Source of the DNA: Pseudomonas sp. JQ170C
Lineage (GTDB): Bacteria > Pseudomonadota > Gammaproteobacteria > Pseudomonadales > Pseudomonadaceae
Direction: 5' to 3'
Length of the DNA: 64,000 nt
Assembly (NCBI RefSeq): GCF_035581345.1
Contig: NZ_CP141608.1
Coordinates: 2,138,501-2,202,500 of the forward strand
In this document: positions 57,807-64,000 of the stretch, one piece after another
Numbering within the stretch: the stretch's first letter is position 1
How the letters are laid out: each line of letters opens with the position of its first letter
Position numbers and translations under genes: made by a program
The notes under the pieces: generated by a model
The model's input: only the letters and a program-made list of their open reading frames with translations
Databases searched by the model: none
Told to the model about the DNA's origin: nothing

Positions 57807-58526
57807 ATGAAGATCATGGTGGTGGGTGCCAGCAAAGGATTGGGCAGGGCATTGGTCGAGGGCTTGGGCACCGGGGGCGATACCGTGATTGGCGTGTCGC
57901 GCAGCCAGCCTGAGGGGCTGGAGCCGCAAGCCGGGGTACAGGTGCAGTGGGTCGAGGCCGACCTGGCCCATCCACGCGACGCCGCGCAGCGCCTGGAACA
58001 GGCCGTGGCCGGGCAGGGCCTGGACACGCTGATCTACAACCTGGGCATCTGGGAAGAACACGCCTTCTCGCCGGCGTATGACTTCCAGGGCGATGACGAC
58101 GGGCAGATCGAGGCCATTGTCGGCTGCAACATCACCGCCCCCCTGGTACTGATCAAGCGCTTGTTGCCGACCCTGCTGCAAAGTGCCCGTCCGCGCATCA
58201 TCCTGACCGGTTCAACCTCGGGCCTGAGCCAGAGCGGCCGGCCCGAGGTCACCTTCGGCGCCTCCAAGTTCGCCCTGCGCGGCATGGCCGACGCCTTGCG
58301 CGAAGGTTATCGCCAGCAGCAACTGGGGGTGACCTGCCTGAACCTGGGGTATCTGAACACCGACGACACGCTGGCGGTACCGCGCGAGCAGGCCGAGCAG
58401 CGTGGCGAAGGGCAGTTGATCCCGGTGCACGATGTGGTCCAGGTCGTGCGCATGGCCCTGAGCCTGTCGGCGGCCAGCTTCGTCAAGGAACTGACCCTGC
58501 CGGCCATCGGGGATGAGCGGTTCTAG
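57807..58526 (+). CDS. Short-chain dehydrogenase/reductase
   Basis: 239-aa NAD(P)-dependent SDR. The nucleotide motif is VVGASKGLGRALVEG, the NAG-like turn is NLGIW, and the catalytic triad region has Ser in ILTGSTSG and TFGASKFALRG, where Phe replaces the active-site Tyr of the usual YxxxK (TFGASK). The Tyr may be absent, so catalysis should be checked. The ATG at 57807 follows AAGGAA. Its last 84 codons are tandemly duplicated twice downstream (pseudogene copies at 58691 and 59107). Confidence 0.8.
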   Translation: MKIMVVGASKGLGRALVEGLGTGGDTVIGVSRSQPEGLEPQAGVQVQWVEADLAHPRDAAQRLEQAVAGQGLDTLIYNLGIWEEHAFSPAYDFQGDDDGQIEAIVGCNITAPLVLIKRLLPTLLQSARPRIILTGSTSGLSQSGRPEVTFGASKFALRGMADALREGYRQQQLGVTCLNLGYLNTDDTLAVPREQAEQRGEGQLIPVHDVVQVVRMALSLSAASFVKELTLPAIGDERF

Positions 58527-58540
58527 CCCCAACGCCATCC

Positions 58541-58638
58541 CTGTAGCCGCTGCCGCAGGCTGCGATCGGCCGCAAAGCGGTCGTAAACCCTCCGGCGCCT
58601 GCTGCGCAGTCGATCGCAGCCTGGCGGCAGCGGCTACA
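58541..58638. repeat. Inverted GTAGCCGCTGCC repeat pair, copy 1
   Basis: GTAGCCGCTGCCGCAGGCTG paired with CAGCCTGGCGGCAGCGGCTA around a GC-rich centre. The same structure recurs at 58957-59054 and 59373-59470. It may also act as a terminator between the convergent genes. Confidence 0.85.
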
Positions 58639-58690
58639 CCGCCGTTTCACAACCCCCGCCCGTACCCATGCTTGCCCGCATGCCCTGCCG

Positions 58691-58942
58691 TTGCGCGGCA
58701 TGGCCGATGCCTTGCGCGAAGGTTATCGCCAGCAGCAGCTGGGGGTGACCTGCCTGAACCTGGGGTATCTGAACACCGACGACGCGCTGGCGGTACCGCG
58801 CGAGCAGGCCGAGCAGCGTGGCGAAGGGCAGTTGATCCCGGTGCACGATGTGGTCCAGGTCGTGCGCATGGCCCTGAGCCTGTCGGCGGCCAGCTTCGTC
58901 AAGGAACTGACCCTGCCGGCCATCGGGGATGAGCGGTTCTAG
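58691..58942 (+). pseudogene. 3' fragment of the SDR gene, duplicate 1
   Basis: 83 codons identical to the SDR C-terminus apart from silent changes and one Thr-to-Ala change. It lacks the nucleotide-binding domain and has only a TTG or late ATG start, so it is not functional as an SDR. Confidence 0.9.
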
Positions 58943-58956
58943 CCCCAACGCCATCC

Positions 58957-59054
58957 CTGTAGCCGCTGCCGCAGGCTGCGATCGGCCGCAAAGCGGTCGT
59001 AAACCCTCCGGCGCCTGCTGCGCAGTCGATCGCAGCCTGGCGGCAGCGGCTACA
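58957..59054. repeat. Inverted GTAGCCGCTGCC repeat pair, copy 2
   Basis: Second copy, 416 bp from the first, within the tandem array. Confidence 0.85.
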
Positions 59055-59106
59055 CCGCCGTTTCACAACCCCCGCCCGTACCCATGCTTGCCCGCATGCC
59101 CTGCCG

Positions 59107-59358
59107 TTGCGCGGCATGGCCGATGCCTTGCGCGAAGGTTATCGCCAGCAGCAGCTGGGGGTGACCTGCCTGAACCTGGGGTATCTGAACACCGACGACG
59201 CGCTGGCGGTACCGCGCGAGCAGGCCGAGCAGCGTGGCGAAGGGCAGTTGATCCCGGTGCACGATGTGGTCCAGGTCGTGCGCATGGCCCTGAGCCTGTC
59301 GGCGGCCAGCTTCGTCAAGGAACTGACCCTGCCGGCCATCGGGGATGAGCGGTTCTAG
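59107..59358 (+). pseudogene. 3' fragment of the SDR gene, duplicate 2
   Basis: Second truncated copy of the SDR tail, the same as duplicate 1 in all bases I compared. Confidence 0.9.
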
Positions 59359-59372
59359 CCCCAACGCCATCC

Positions 59373-59470
59373 CTGTAGCCGCTGCCGCAGGCTGCGATCG
59401 GCCGCAAAGCGGTCGTAAACCCTCCGGCGCCTGCTGCGCAGTCGATCGCAGCCTGGCGGCAGCGGCTACA
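59373..59470. repeat. Inverted GTAGCCGCTGCC repeat pair, copy 3
   Basis: Third copy, next to the intact stop of the MFS gene. Confidence 0.85.
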
Positions 59471-59478
59471 CCGCCGTT

Positions 59479-60816
59479 TCACAATCCCCGCCCGTACCCA
59501 TGCTTGCGCGCATGCACTGCCGTGCGCGCCAACAGGGCCACCGACCCCAGCAACGGCAAACTCACCAGGACCAGTGCATAGCGCAACGACTGTTCGGCAA
59601 ACTGCGTCACCAGCAGATCACTGAACAGCCCCGTCACCAGTGGCCCGATCCCGACGCCGAGCAAGGTGCTGACTATGGTCTGCAAGGCCATCGCGGTACC
59701 GCGGCGGCTGGCGGGTACCAGTTGGGTCACCAGGTTGTACGAAGGCGCCACCCACCACACCACAAAGAAGCTGTACAACGCGCACCAGAGCATGGCGACC
59801 GGGATGGGCACGCCCGCAAAGTGGGTCAGTACGCCCGCCGGCCACAGCAGGTAGATGATCAACGCCGTCAGGGCGATCAGGTTTCCCAGCACCGGGATGA
59901 GGATTTGCCAATGGGGGCTGCGGTGGCTCAGGCGGTCGTTGAGCCAGCCGGCAAACAGGCCGCCGATGCCGGCCGCGACGCCGCAGATCACACCCGCCAG
60001 CATGCCGGCATGCTGCAACGACAGGTCGTGGGAGCGGATCAGGAAACTGGTGTTCCACATGCCGATGGCATAAGAACTCAAGGTGGTCAGGCCACCGGCC
60101 AGGATCAGGCAGCGGTAGGCGGGCAGGGCCCAGAGCGTGCGCGCCTCGCGGCCCAGGCCCAGTGCCGGCGTGGCCGGGGCGTTGCTGGTCAGGTCCCAGC
60201 GACCGCGCAAGGGCTCACGCACCAGCGCCAGCAGCACACAGAACAGCAGCGCCGGCACGCCCAGGGCAATGAATGCGCTGCGCCAGCCATAGTGCTCCAC
60301 CACCCAGGCGCCGATGCTCAGGCCGATGATCGAGGAAAAGGTCGGCGCCGCGGTAAAGCAACTGATGGCGAACGAGCGCCGATGCGGCGGGTACAGGTCG
60401 GCGATCAGCGAAAGCGAAGCCGAGGTGGTGGGCGATTCGCTCACCGCCACCAGCATGCGGGCAATCGCCAGCACCAAGAAGCTGCCGGCCAGGCCGCAGG
60501 CCATCGTCGCCAGTGCCCACAGCAGGCACGACACGGCCAGCAGGCGGGTACGCGGCAAGCGGTCGACCAGGCGCCCGGCCGGCAGGCCGAGCACCGCGTA
60601 CACGGCGGCAAACGCCAGGCCCGAGATCAGCCCCATGGCGGTATCGCCGACACCGAACTCGGCCTTGATCGGGTCGATCATCACCGCCAGGATCTGCCGC
60701 CCGACAAAGTTGTCGGCAAACACCATCGCCAACAACAGCAACAGGCCGTGGCCGCGCCAGCCGACAGCGGCGGCCGTCGGCATGCCCCGCGCGTCGGCGG
60801 TCAACGCGGTGCCCAC
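59479..60816 (-). CDS. MFS transporter (spinster/ACS-like)
   Basis: 445-aa carrier with about twelve hydrophobic helices. A family motif LPAGRLVDRLPRTRLL lies between helices 2 and 3, ARMLVAVSESPTTSASLSLIADLYPPHRRSFAISCF in the N half, and GGLFAGWLNDRLSHRSPHW between the halves. Start: a GTG at 60816 overlaps the flavin-reductase stop by 16 nt, while an ATG at 60783 is also possible. It is co-directional with the flavin reductase gene. It probably imports the organic acid or amide degraded by the cluster. Its last codons are part of the tandem-duplicated unit. Confidence 0.82.
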   Translation of the reverse strand: MGTALTADARGMPTAAAVGWRGHGLLLLLAMVFADNFVGRQILAVMIDPIKAEFGVGDTAMGLISGLAFAAVYAVLGLPAGRLVDRLPRTRLLAVSCLLWALATMACGLAGSFLVLAIARMLVAVSESPTTSASLSLIADLYPPHRRSFAISCFTAAPTFSSIIGLSIGAWVVEHYGWRSAFIALGVPALLFCVLLALVREPLRGRWDLTSNAPATPALGLGREARTLWALPAYRCLILAGGLTTLSSYAIGMWNTSFLIRSHDLSLQHAGMLAGVICGVAAGIGGLFAGWLNDRLSHRSPHWQILIPVLGNLIALTALIIYLLWPAGVLTHFAGVPIPVAMLWCALYSFFVVWWVAPSYNLVTQLVPASRRGTAMALQTIVSTLLGVGIGPLVTGLFSDLLVTQFAEQSLRYALVLVSLPLLGSVALLARTAVHARKHGYGRGL

Positions 60817-61784
60817 AAATCCGGCAAGCCGGGGTCGCTGACCACGATCAGGCGCTTGAGCAGCACCTTCAGTGCCTGGGCATCGGCCGGCCCGAGCTTG
60901 GCCGCCAGTTCTTCTTCCACCACCTTGGCCAAGGCCAGTTGCTGCAACGACGCCTCGCGGCCGTTGGCGGTGAGCACGAAGCGCAATTGCCCCACCTCGC
61001 CCTCGATGGCCACCAGGTTCTGGCGCTCCAGAAAACGCATGCTCGCCAGCGTCACTTCGTGGCCGGTGTAATTGACGAAGGTGTTGATCTCGTCAAGGGT
61101 GAGGTTGTCGCGGATGCACAGCACCGAGAGGATGAAAAACGCCTGTTCGTCCAATTGCTGGTTGTTGAGCAGCAAACGCAGGGCATTGAGCAACTGGTAA
61201 TGCGCGCGTCCCAGCAAGTAGCCGAGCAGGTCCTCGGTATAGCTGCACTCCGGTGGGGGCGGGGTGGTGGCCAGGCGCAATTCGCTGCGCGGCTTGCGCG
61301 TGGCCAGGGCGTACTGGCCGCTCTGGAAGGCCAGGGGCGCGCGTTCGCTGTGATCGAACGCCAGCACTTCGCCGACAAAGATCACATGGTCGCCGCCTTC
61401 ATACTGGAACGCGGTGCGGCACTGAAAGCGCGCGGTGCAGTCCTGCAACAGGGGCGCTTCGCTGATGCCGTTGTCGAACTGGATCTCGGCGAACTTGTCT
61501 TCGCCCTGGGTGGCGAAACGTCCGGACAGTTGCTCCTGTTCGGTCGACAGCACATGCACGTTCCAGTGCTTGCCGTTGCTGAAAATCGGCAGGCTGCGGG
61601 CCTTTTTCGACAGGCTCCAGAGCACCAGCGGCGGGTTGAGCGACACCGAGTTGAAGCTGTTGGCGGTGATGCCCACTGGCGAGCCGTCTTCGGCCTGGGT
61701 GGTGATGATAGTGACCCCGGTGGTGAAGGTGCCGAGCGCGGTGCGAAAGGCCTGGGGGTCGAAACCGATGTTTGGCGTTGCCAT
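60801..61784 (-). CDS. Flavin reductase fused to a MarR-like C-terminal domain
   Basis: 327-aa protein. The N-terminal flavin-reductase-like FMN domain (about 1-165: FTTGVTIITTQAEDGSPVGITANSFNSVSLNPPLVLWSLSK, GDHVIFVGEV) is followed by a winged-helix MarR-like domain (about 185-310: LLGRAHYQLLNALRLLL, LNYTGHEVTLASMRFLERQNLVA type helices). This layout matches the C1 reductase of p-hydroxyphenylacetate hydroxylase, where the C-terminal part binds an effector and controls NADH oxidation. GAGG precedes ATG 61784. It should supply reduced FMN to an unlinked or nearby monooxygenase; no oxygenase gene is visible in the window. Confidence 0.85.
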   Translation of the reverse strand: MATPNIGFDPQAFRTALGTFTTGVTIITTQAEDGSPVGITANSFNSVSLNPPLVLWSLSKKARSLPIFSNGKHWNVHVLSTEQEQLSGRFATQGEDKFAEIQFDNGISEAPLLQDCTARFQCRTAFQYEGGDHVIFVGEVLAFDHSERAPLAFQSGQYALATRKPRSELRLATTPPPPECSYTEDLLGYLLGRAHYQLLNALRLLLNNQQLDEQAFFILSVLCIRDNLTLDEINTFVNYTGHEVTLASMRFLERQNLVAIEGEVGQLRFVLTANGREASLQQLALAKVVEEELAAKLGPADAQALKVLLKRLIVVSDPGLPDLWAPR

Positions 61785-61877
61785 GACTGACCTCATGGGG
61801 TGGATTTTCGTGTTGCCAGTATTGGTCGCAGGCCTTGTGTACACATCGTCTTAACGGACTAACGCAATTGCCGGGTT

Positions 61878-61895
61878 CTCGTCCGATCGGACGAG
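61878..61895. promoter_or_regulatory. 18-bp perfect palindrome in divergent promoter (operator candidate)
   Basis: CTCGTCCGATCGGACGAG between the flavin reductase gene and the divergent aldehyde dehydrogenase gene. No dedicated regulator gene is seen in the cluster within the window. Confidence 0.6.
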
Positions 61896-61960
61896 GCGCG
61901 CAGCCCTTGTGCACCGCTAGTGTGGCGCCAGCCGCCACCCACGTGAGCAAGGGGAACTCG

Positions 61961-63397
61961 ATGACTTCAATACACCCATCCGTAGACCAACTGAGCCGCC
62001 TGCTGGCGCGCCAGAAAGACGCCTTCAATACCGCCGGTGCCGTAAGCGCCGCCACTCGCCGCCAGCGCCTGCAGCAGGTGATCGAGCTTCTGGTACGCCA
62101 CCACGGTGAACTGACCGAGGCCATCGACCTGGACTTTGGCGGCCGGCCTGCCGGCTTCTCGCTGATGAACGATGTGATCGGTTCCCTGTCTTCGCTCAAG
62201 CACGCCCGCGATCACCTCGAGCACTGGATGCAGGACGAACAGCGCCCGCCGTTTGCGCCCTACGACCAGATGGGCGCCCAGGCCTGGGTGATGCACCAGC
62301 CCAAGGGCAGCGTCGGCATCATCGGCACCTGGAATGCGCCGCTGTACACCTTGCTCAGCCCGCTGGCCTCGGCCCTGGCGGCAGGCAACCGGGCGATCCT
62401 CAAGCCTTCGGACGTGCTGCCGCGTACCGCGCAATTGCTCGAGAACCTGTTCGCCGAGTACATCGATCCGCTGGATGTGGCGGTGATCACCGGTGACTCT
62501 TCGGTGGCCAAAGTCTTTTCAGGCCAGCCGTTCGATCACCTGGTCTTTACCGGCAGCACCGAGGTGGGCCGCTCGGTCATGCGCAACGCGTCCGAGCACC
62601 TGGTGCCGGTGACCCTGGAGCTGGGCGGCAAATCGCCGGTGATCGTTTCATCCAGCGCCGACATTGCCCGCGCCGCCTTCAGCATCGCCGTGGCCAAAGC
62701 CAGCAACGGCGGGCAGATCTGCATCAACCCGGACCTGGTCTACGTGCCCGAGGCGCGTCTCGAAGACTTCCTCGCCGCGCTGCGCAGCAGCTACTGCGAA
62801 CTCCACCCCACCATTGCCGGCAACCCGGACGTGGTGGCGGTGGTCAACCAGCGGCATGTGGAGCGGGTCGAACGCTATGTGCGCGAAGCGCGCGAGTCAG
62901 GCGCGCGGGTCGAATGCCTGCCTGAAACCGTGGCACTGGATGCCGAAGATCGCCGGCGTCCGTTGCAGGTGGTGGTCAACCCGCCGCAGGACAGCCTGAT
63001 CATGCGCGAGGAAATCTTCGGCCCGGCGCTGGTGGTGCTGACCTATAAGGATGTCGATCAGGTGCTGGCCGAAATCAACGCGCGCCCCCGGCCGCTGGCC
63101 CTGTACTACTTCGGCACCGACCTCAACGAACAGCGACATGTGCTCGAGCACAGCCTGTCAGGCGGGGTGACCCTCAACGATGTGATGATGCACGCCGCCA
63201 TGCACGATGCGCCTTTCGGCGGCGTGGGGGCGTCGGGGCTGGGGCACTATCACGGGCGCGAGGGCTTCCTTGAGTTCAGCCACATGCGTACCGTGTTCAA
63301 GGCGCCGGCCCACGACCCGCGCCGCGAATGGGGCTTGCTGCCGCCCTACGGCGAGCACTACCTGGCCGCGATGACCGCCCTGGTAACCGCCGATTGA
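61961..63397 (+). CDS. Coniferyl-aldehyde-dehydrogenase-type ALDH (CalB-like)
   Basis: 478-aa aldehyde dehydrogenase of the CalB/fatty-ALDH branch. It has catalytic Glu220 (TLELGGKSP), Cys254 (SNGGQICINPD) and Lys148 (AILKPSD), an IIGTWNAPLYTLLSPLASALAAGN motif and a long C-terminal FGGVGASGLGHYHGREGFLEFSH. CalB oxidises coniferyl and other aromatic or aliphatic aldehydes with NAD+. A GGGGAACTCG site precedes ATG 61961. It is divergent from the flavin reductase gene and upstream of an amidase gene, so an aldehyde formed from the cluster's amide or aromatic substrate is likely. Confidence 0.85.
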   Translation: MTSIHPSVDQLSRLLARQKDAFNTAGAVSAATRRQRLQQVIELLVRHHGELTEAIDLDFGGRPAGFSLMNDVIGSLSSLKHARDHLEHWMQDEQRPPFAPYDQMGAQAWVMHQPKGSVGIIGTWNAPLYTLLSPLASALAAGNRAILKPSDVLPRTAQLLENLFAEYIDPLDVAVITGDSSVAKVFSGQPFDHLVFTGSTEVGRSVMRNASEHLVPVTLELGGKSPVIVSSSADIARAAFSIAVAKASNGGQICINPDLVYVPEARLEDFLAALRSSYCELHPTIAGNPDVVAVVNQRHVERVERYVREARESGARVECLPETVALDAEDRRRPLQVVVNPPQDSLIMREEIFGPALVVLTYKDVDQVLAEINARPRPLALYYFGTDLNEQRHVLEHSLSGGVTLNDVMMHAAMHDAPFGGVGASGLGHYHGREGFLEFSHMRTVFKAPAHDPRREWGLLPPYGEHYLAAMTALVTAD

Positions 63398-63443
63398 TCA
63401 TCACCCCACGCACGCCTTCAGACCCGCACAGGAAGTAGCACTC

Positions 63444-64000
63444 ATGACCGAGCACAGCACCGCCCCCACGCCTTCGACCCCTGAAGGACCCGCCACCTGG
63501 CCCCGGCGCAGCGTTCTCAAGGCCGGGGCCCTGGCCGCGGGCGTCGGCTTGCTCGGCCGCTTTGCCGATGCTCGCGCTGCGGGCCTCTCGGACCGTGAGT
63601 ACCAGGGCCTGGATGCCTGGGCCATGAGCGAGGCGGTGCGCAAGGGCGAACTCAGCGGCGAAGACCTGCTCGCCGCTGCGCTCGCCCGCTGCAGTGCGGT
63701 CAATGGCAAGGTCAAGGCCGTGAACATGCTGCACGAGGACTACGCCCGCGCCTTGCTGGTCCAGCGTCGCCAGGCCGGTACACAGGCCCAGGGTGCGCTG
63801 GCCGGGGTGCCGATCCTGATCAAGGACCTGAACACCTACCTCAAGGGCACACCCACCAGCAATGGCAGCCGGCTGTTCAAGGATGCGCCGCCAGCGACCC
63901 GCACCAGCACCCTGATCACGCGCTACGAGCAGGCCGGCGCCGTGCCGTTCGGCAAGACCACATGCCCCGAATTCGGCCTGACCACCACCACCGAATCGCT
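63444..64000 (+). CDS. Tat-exported amidase (amidase signature family), 3' end outside window
   Basis: At least 185 codons visible; the gene runs off the window. A twin-arginine signal (WPRRSVLKAGALAAGVGLLG, ending near DARA) indicates periplasmic export. The amidase signature domain begins with AWAMSEAVRKGELSGEDLLAAALARC, and the catalytic Lys lies in GVPILIKDLNTYLKG; the cis-Ser and nucleophile Ser are beyond the edge. AGGAAG precedes ATG 63444. It lies 46 bp after the aldehyde dehydrogenase stop, so co-transcription is likely. It would hydrolyse an amide before or during uptake. Confidence 0.85.
   Translation, partial: MTEHSTAPTPSTPEGPATWPRRSVLKAGALAAGVGLLGRFADARAAGLSDREYQGLDAWAMSEAVRKGELSGEDLLAAALARCSAVNGKVKAVNMLHEDYARALLVQRRQAGTQAQGALAGVPILIKDLNTYLKGTPTSNGSRLFKDAPPATRTSTLITRYEQAGAVPFGKTTCPEFGLTTTTES

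Larger units (their letters stand above)
58275..59484. repeat. 416-bp tandem duplication array (three units, last partial)
   Basis: Unit 1 starts at 58275 inside the SDR gene and units 2 and 3 at 58691 and 59107, each 416 bp apart. A unit contains the SDR 3' end, the inverted GTAGCCGCTGCC repeat and the final codons of the convergent MFS gene. Units 2 and 3 agree with each other where both differ from unit 1 (for example GACGACGCG against GACGACACG). Confidence 0.92.

Noticed and set aside
58691..59358. Two extra short SDR genes downstream of the full-length SDR
   Set aside because: They are 3' fragments within a tandem DNA duplication and lack the cofactor-binding half; recorded as pseudogenes.
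1..64000. Genomic island or prophage
   Set aside because: No integrase, tRNA attachment site, phage genes or clear composition shift seen; gene content is typical accessory Pseudomonas chromosome.

Overview
The window is chromosomal DNA of a fluorescent Pseudomonas, most likely of the P. putida group. The evidence is the high GC content, the many copies of the P. putida-type REP (core TCGCGGGGCAAGCCCGC) next to stop codons, and the gene families present (LpxO, SLC13/SulP permeases, FecIR-controlled TonB receptors, CntAB). It looks like ordinary accessory catabolic and transport chromosome. I see no tRNA, rRNA, phage, IS transposase or CRISPR array. Most long ORFs opposite the genes listed are GC-driven shadows.

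Layout. 0-1.3 kb: a membrane diguanylate cyclase. 1.3-5.7 kb: LysR, an agmatine-deiminase-like enzyme, a PotF-like binding protein and a cytosine-deaminase-like amidohydrolase (guanidino/polyamine and N-heterocycle use). 6.7-10.2 kb: a GntR/FCD regulator divergent from an NCS1 permease and a hydantoin-racemase-like protein. 10.2-17.7 kb: two low-complexity envelope proteins, an OmpR/EnvZ-type two-component pair, a DUF3313 lipoprotein, an SLC13 permease and a small lipoprotein. 17.7-27.4 kb: a DUF1275 protein, an XRE-PAS-PAS regulator and a complete carnitine catabolic locus. In that locus a BCCT carrier takes up carnitine, CntAB releases trimethylamine and malic semialdehyde, an aldehyde dehydrogenase makes D-malate, and a DmlA-like decarboxylating dehydrogenase gives pyruvate, beside a DmlR/CarR-like LysR gene.

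27.5-37.4 kb: a TonB receptor of the siderophore type behind a clear cobalamin riboswitch, a GNAT and an AhpD-like protein, LpxO, and an RpiR regulator beside an AotJQMOP-like amino-acid ABC operon. 37.5-43.6 kb: ThpR, a large repeat region, and a FecI-FecR-TonB receptor iron system. 43.7-52.3 kb: a type II NADH dehydrogenase divergent from an Rrf2 regulator, a SleB-type hydrolase, a CAP protein, a SulP carrier, an SH3-like protein, a type 2 ArgC and its LysR neighbour, and a GNAT. 52.5-56.1 kb: a compact operon of lipoprotein, heme-oxygenase-like diiron protein, PrmC-like methyltransferase and YbdK-type carboxylate-amine ligase, which looks like an uncharacterised small-molecule pathway. 56.1-64 kb: small proteins, a Tat-exported dienelactone hydrolase, an SDR whose 3' end has been tandemly duplicated, and a catabolic cluster (MFS carrier, flavin reductase-MarR fusion, CalB-type aldehyde dehydrogenase, Tat amidase cut by the window end).

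The most unusual non-coding content is a family of about 270-bp hairpin-rich elements (copies near 5.9, 6.4, 11.2, 11.8, 38.5, 38.9 and 39.35 kb). They are mostly arranged in facing pairs, their hairpin stems covary between copies, and most of their outer ends, with several inner ends, touch a 6- or 7-bp microsatellite that differs from copy to copy.
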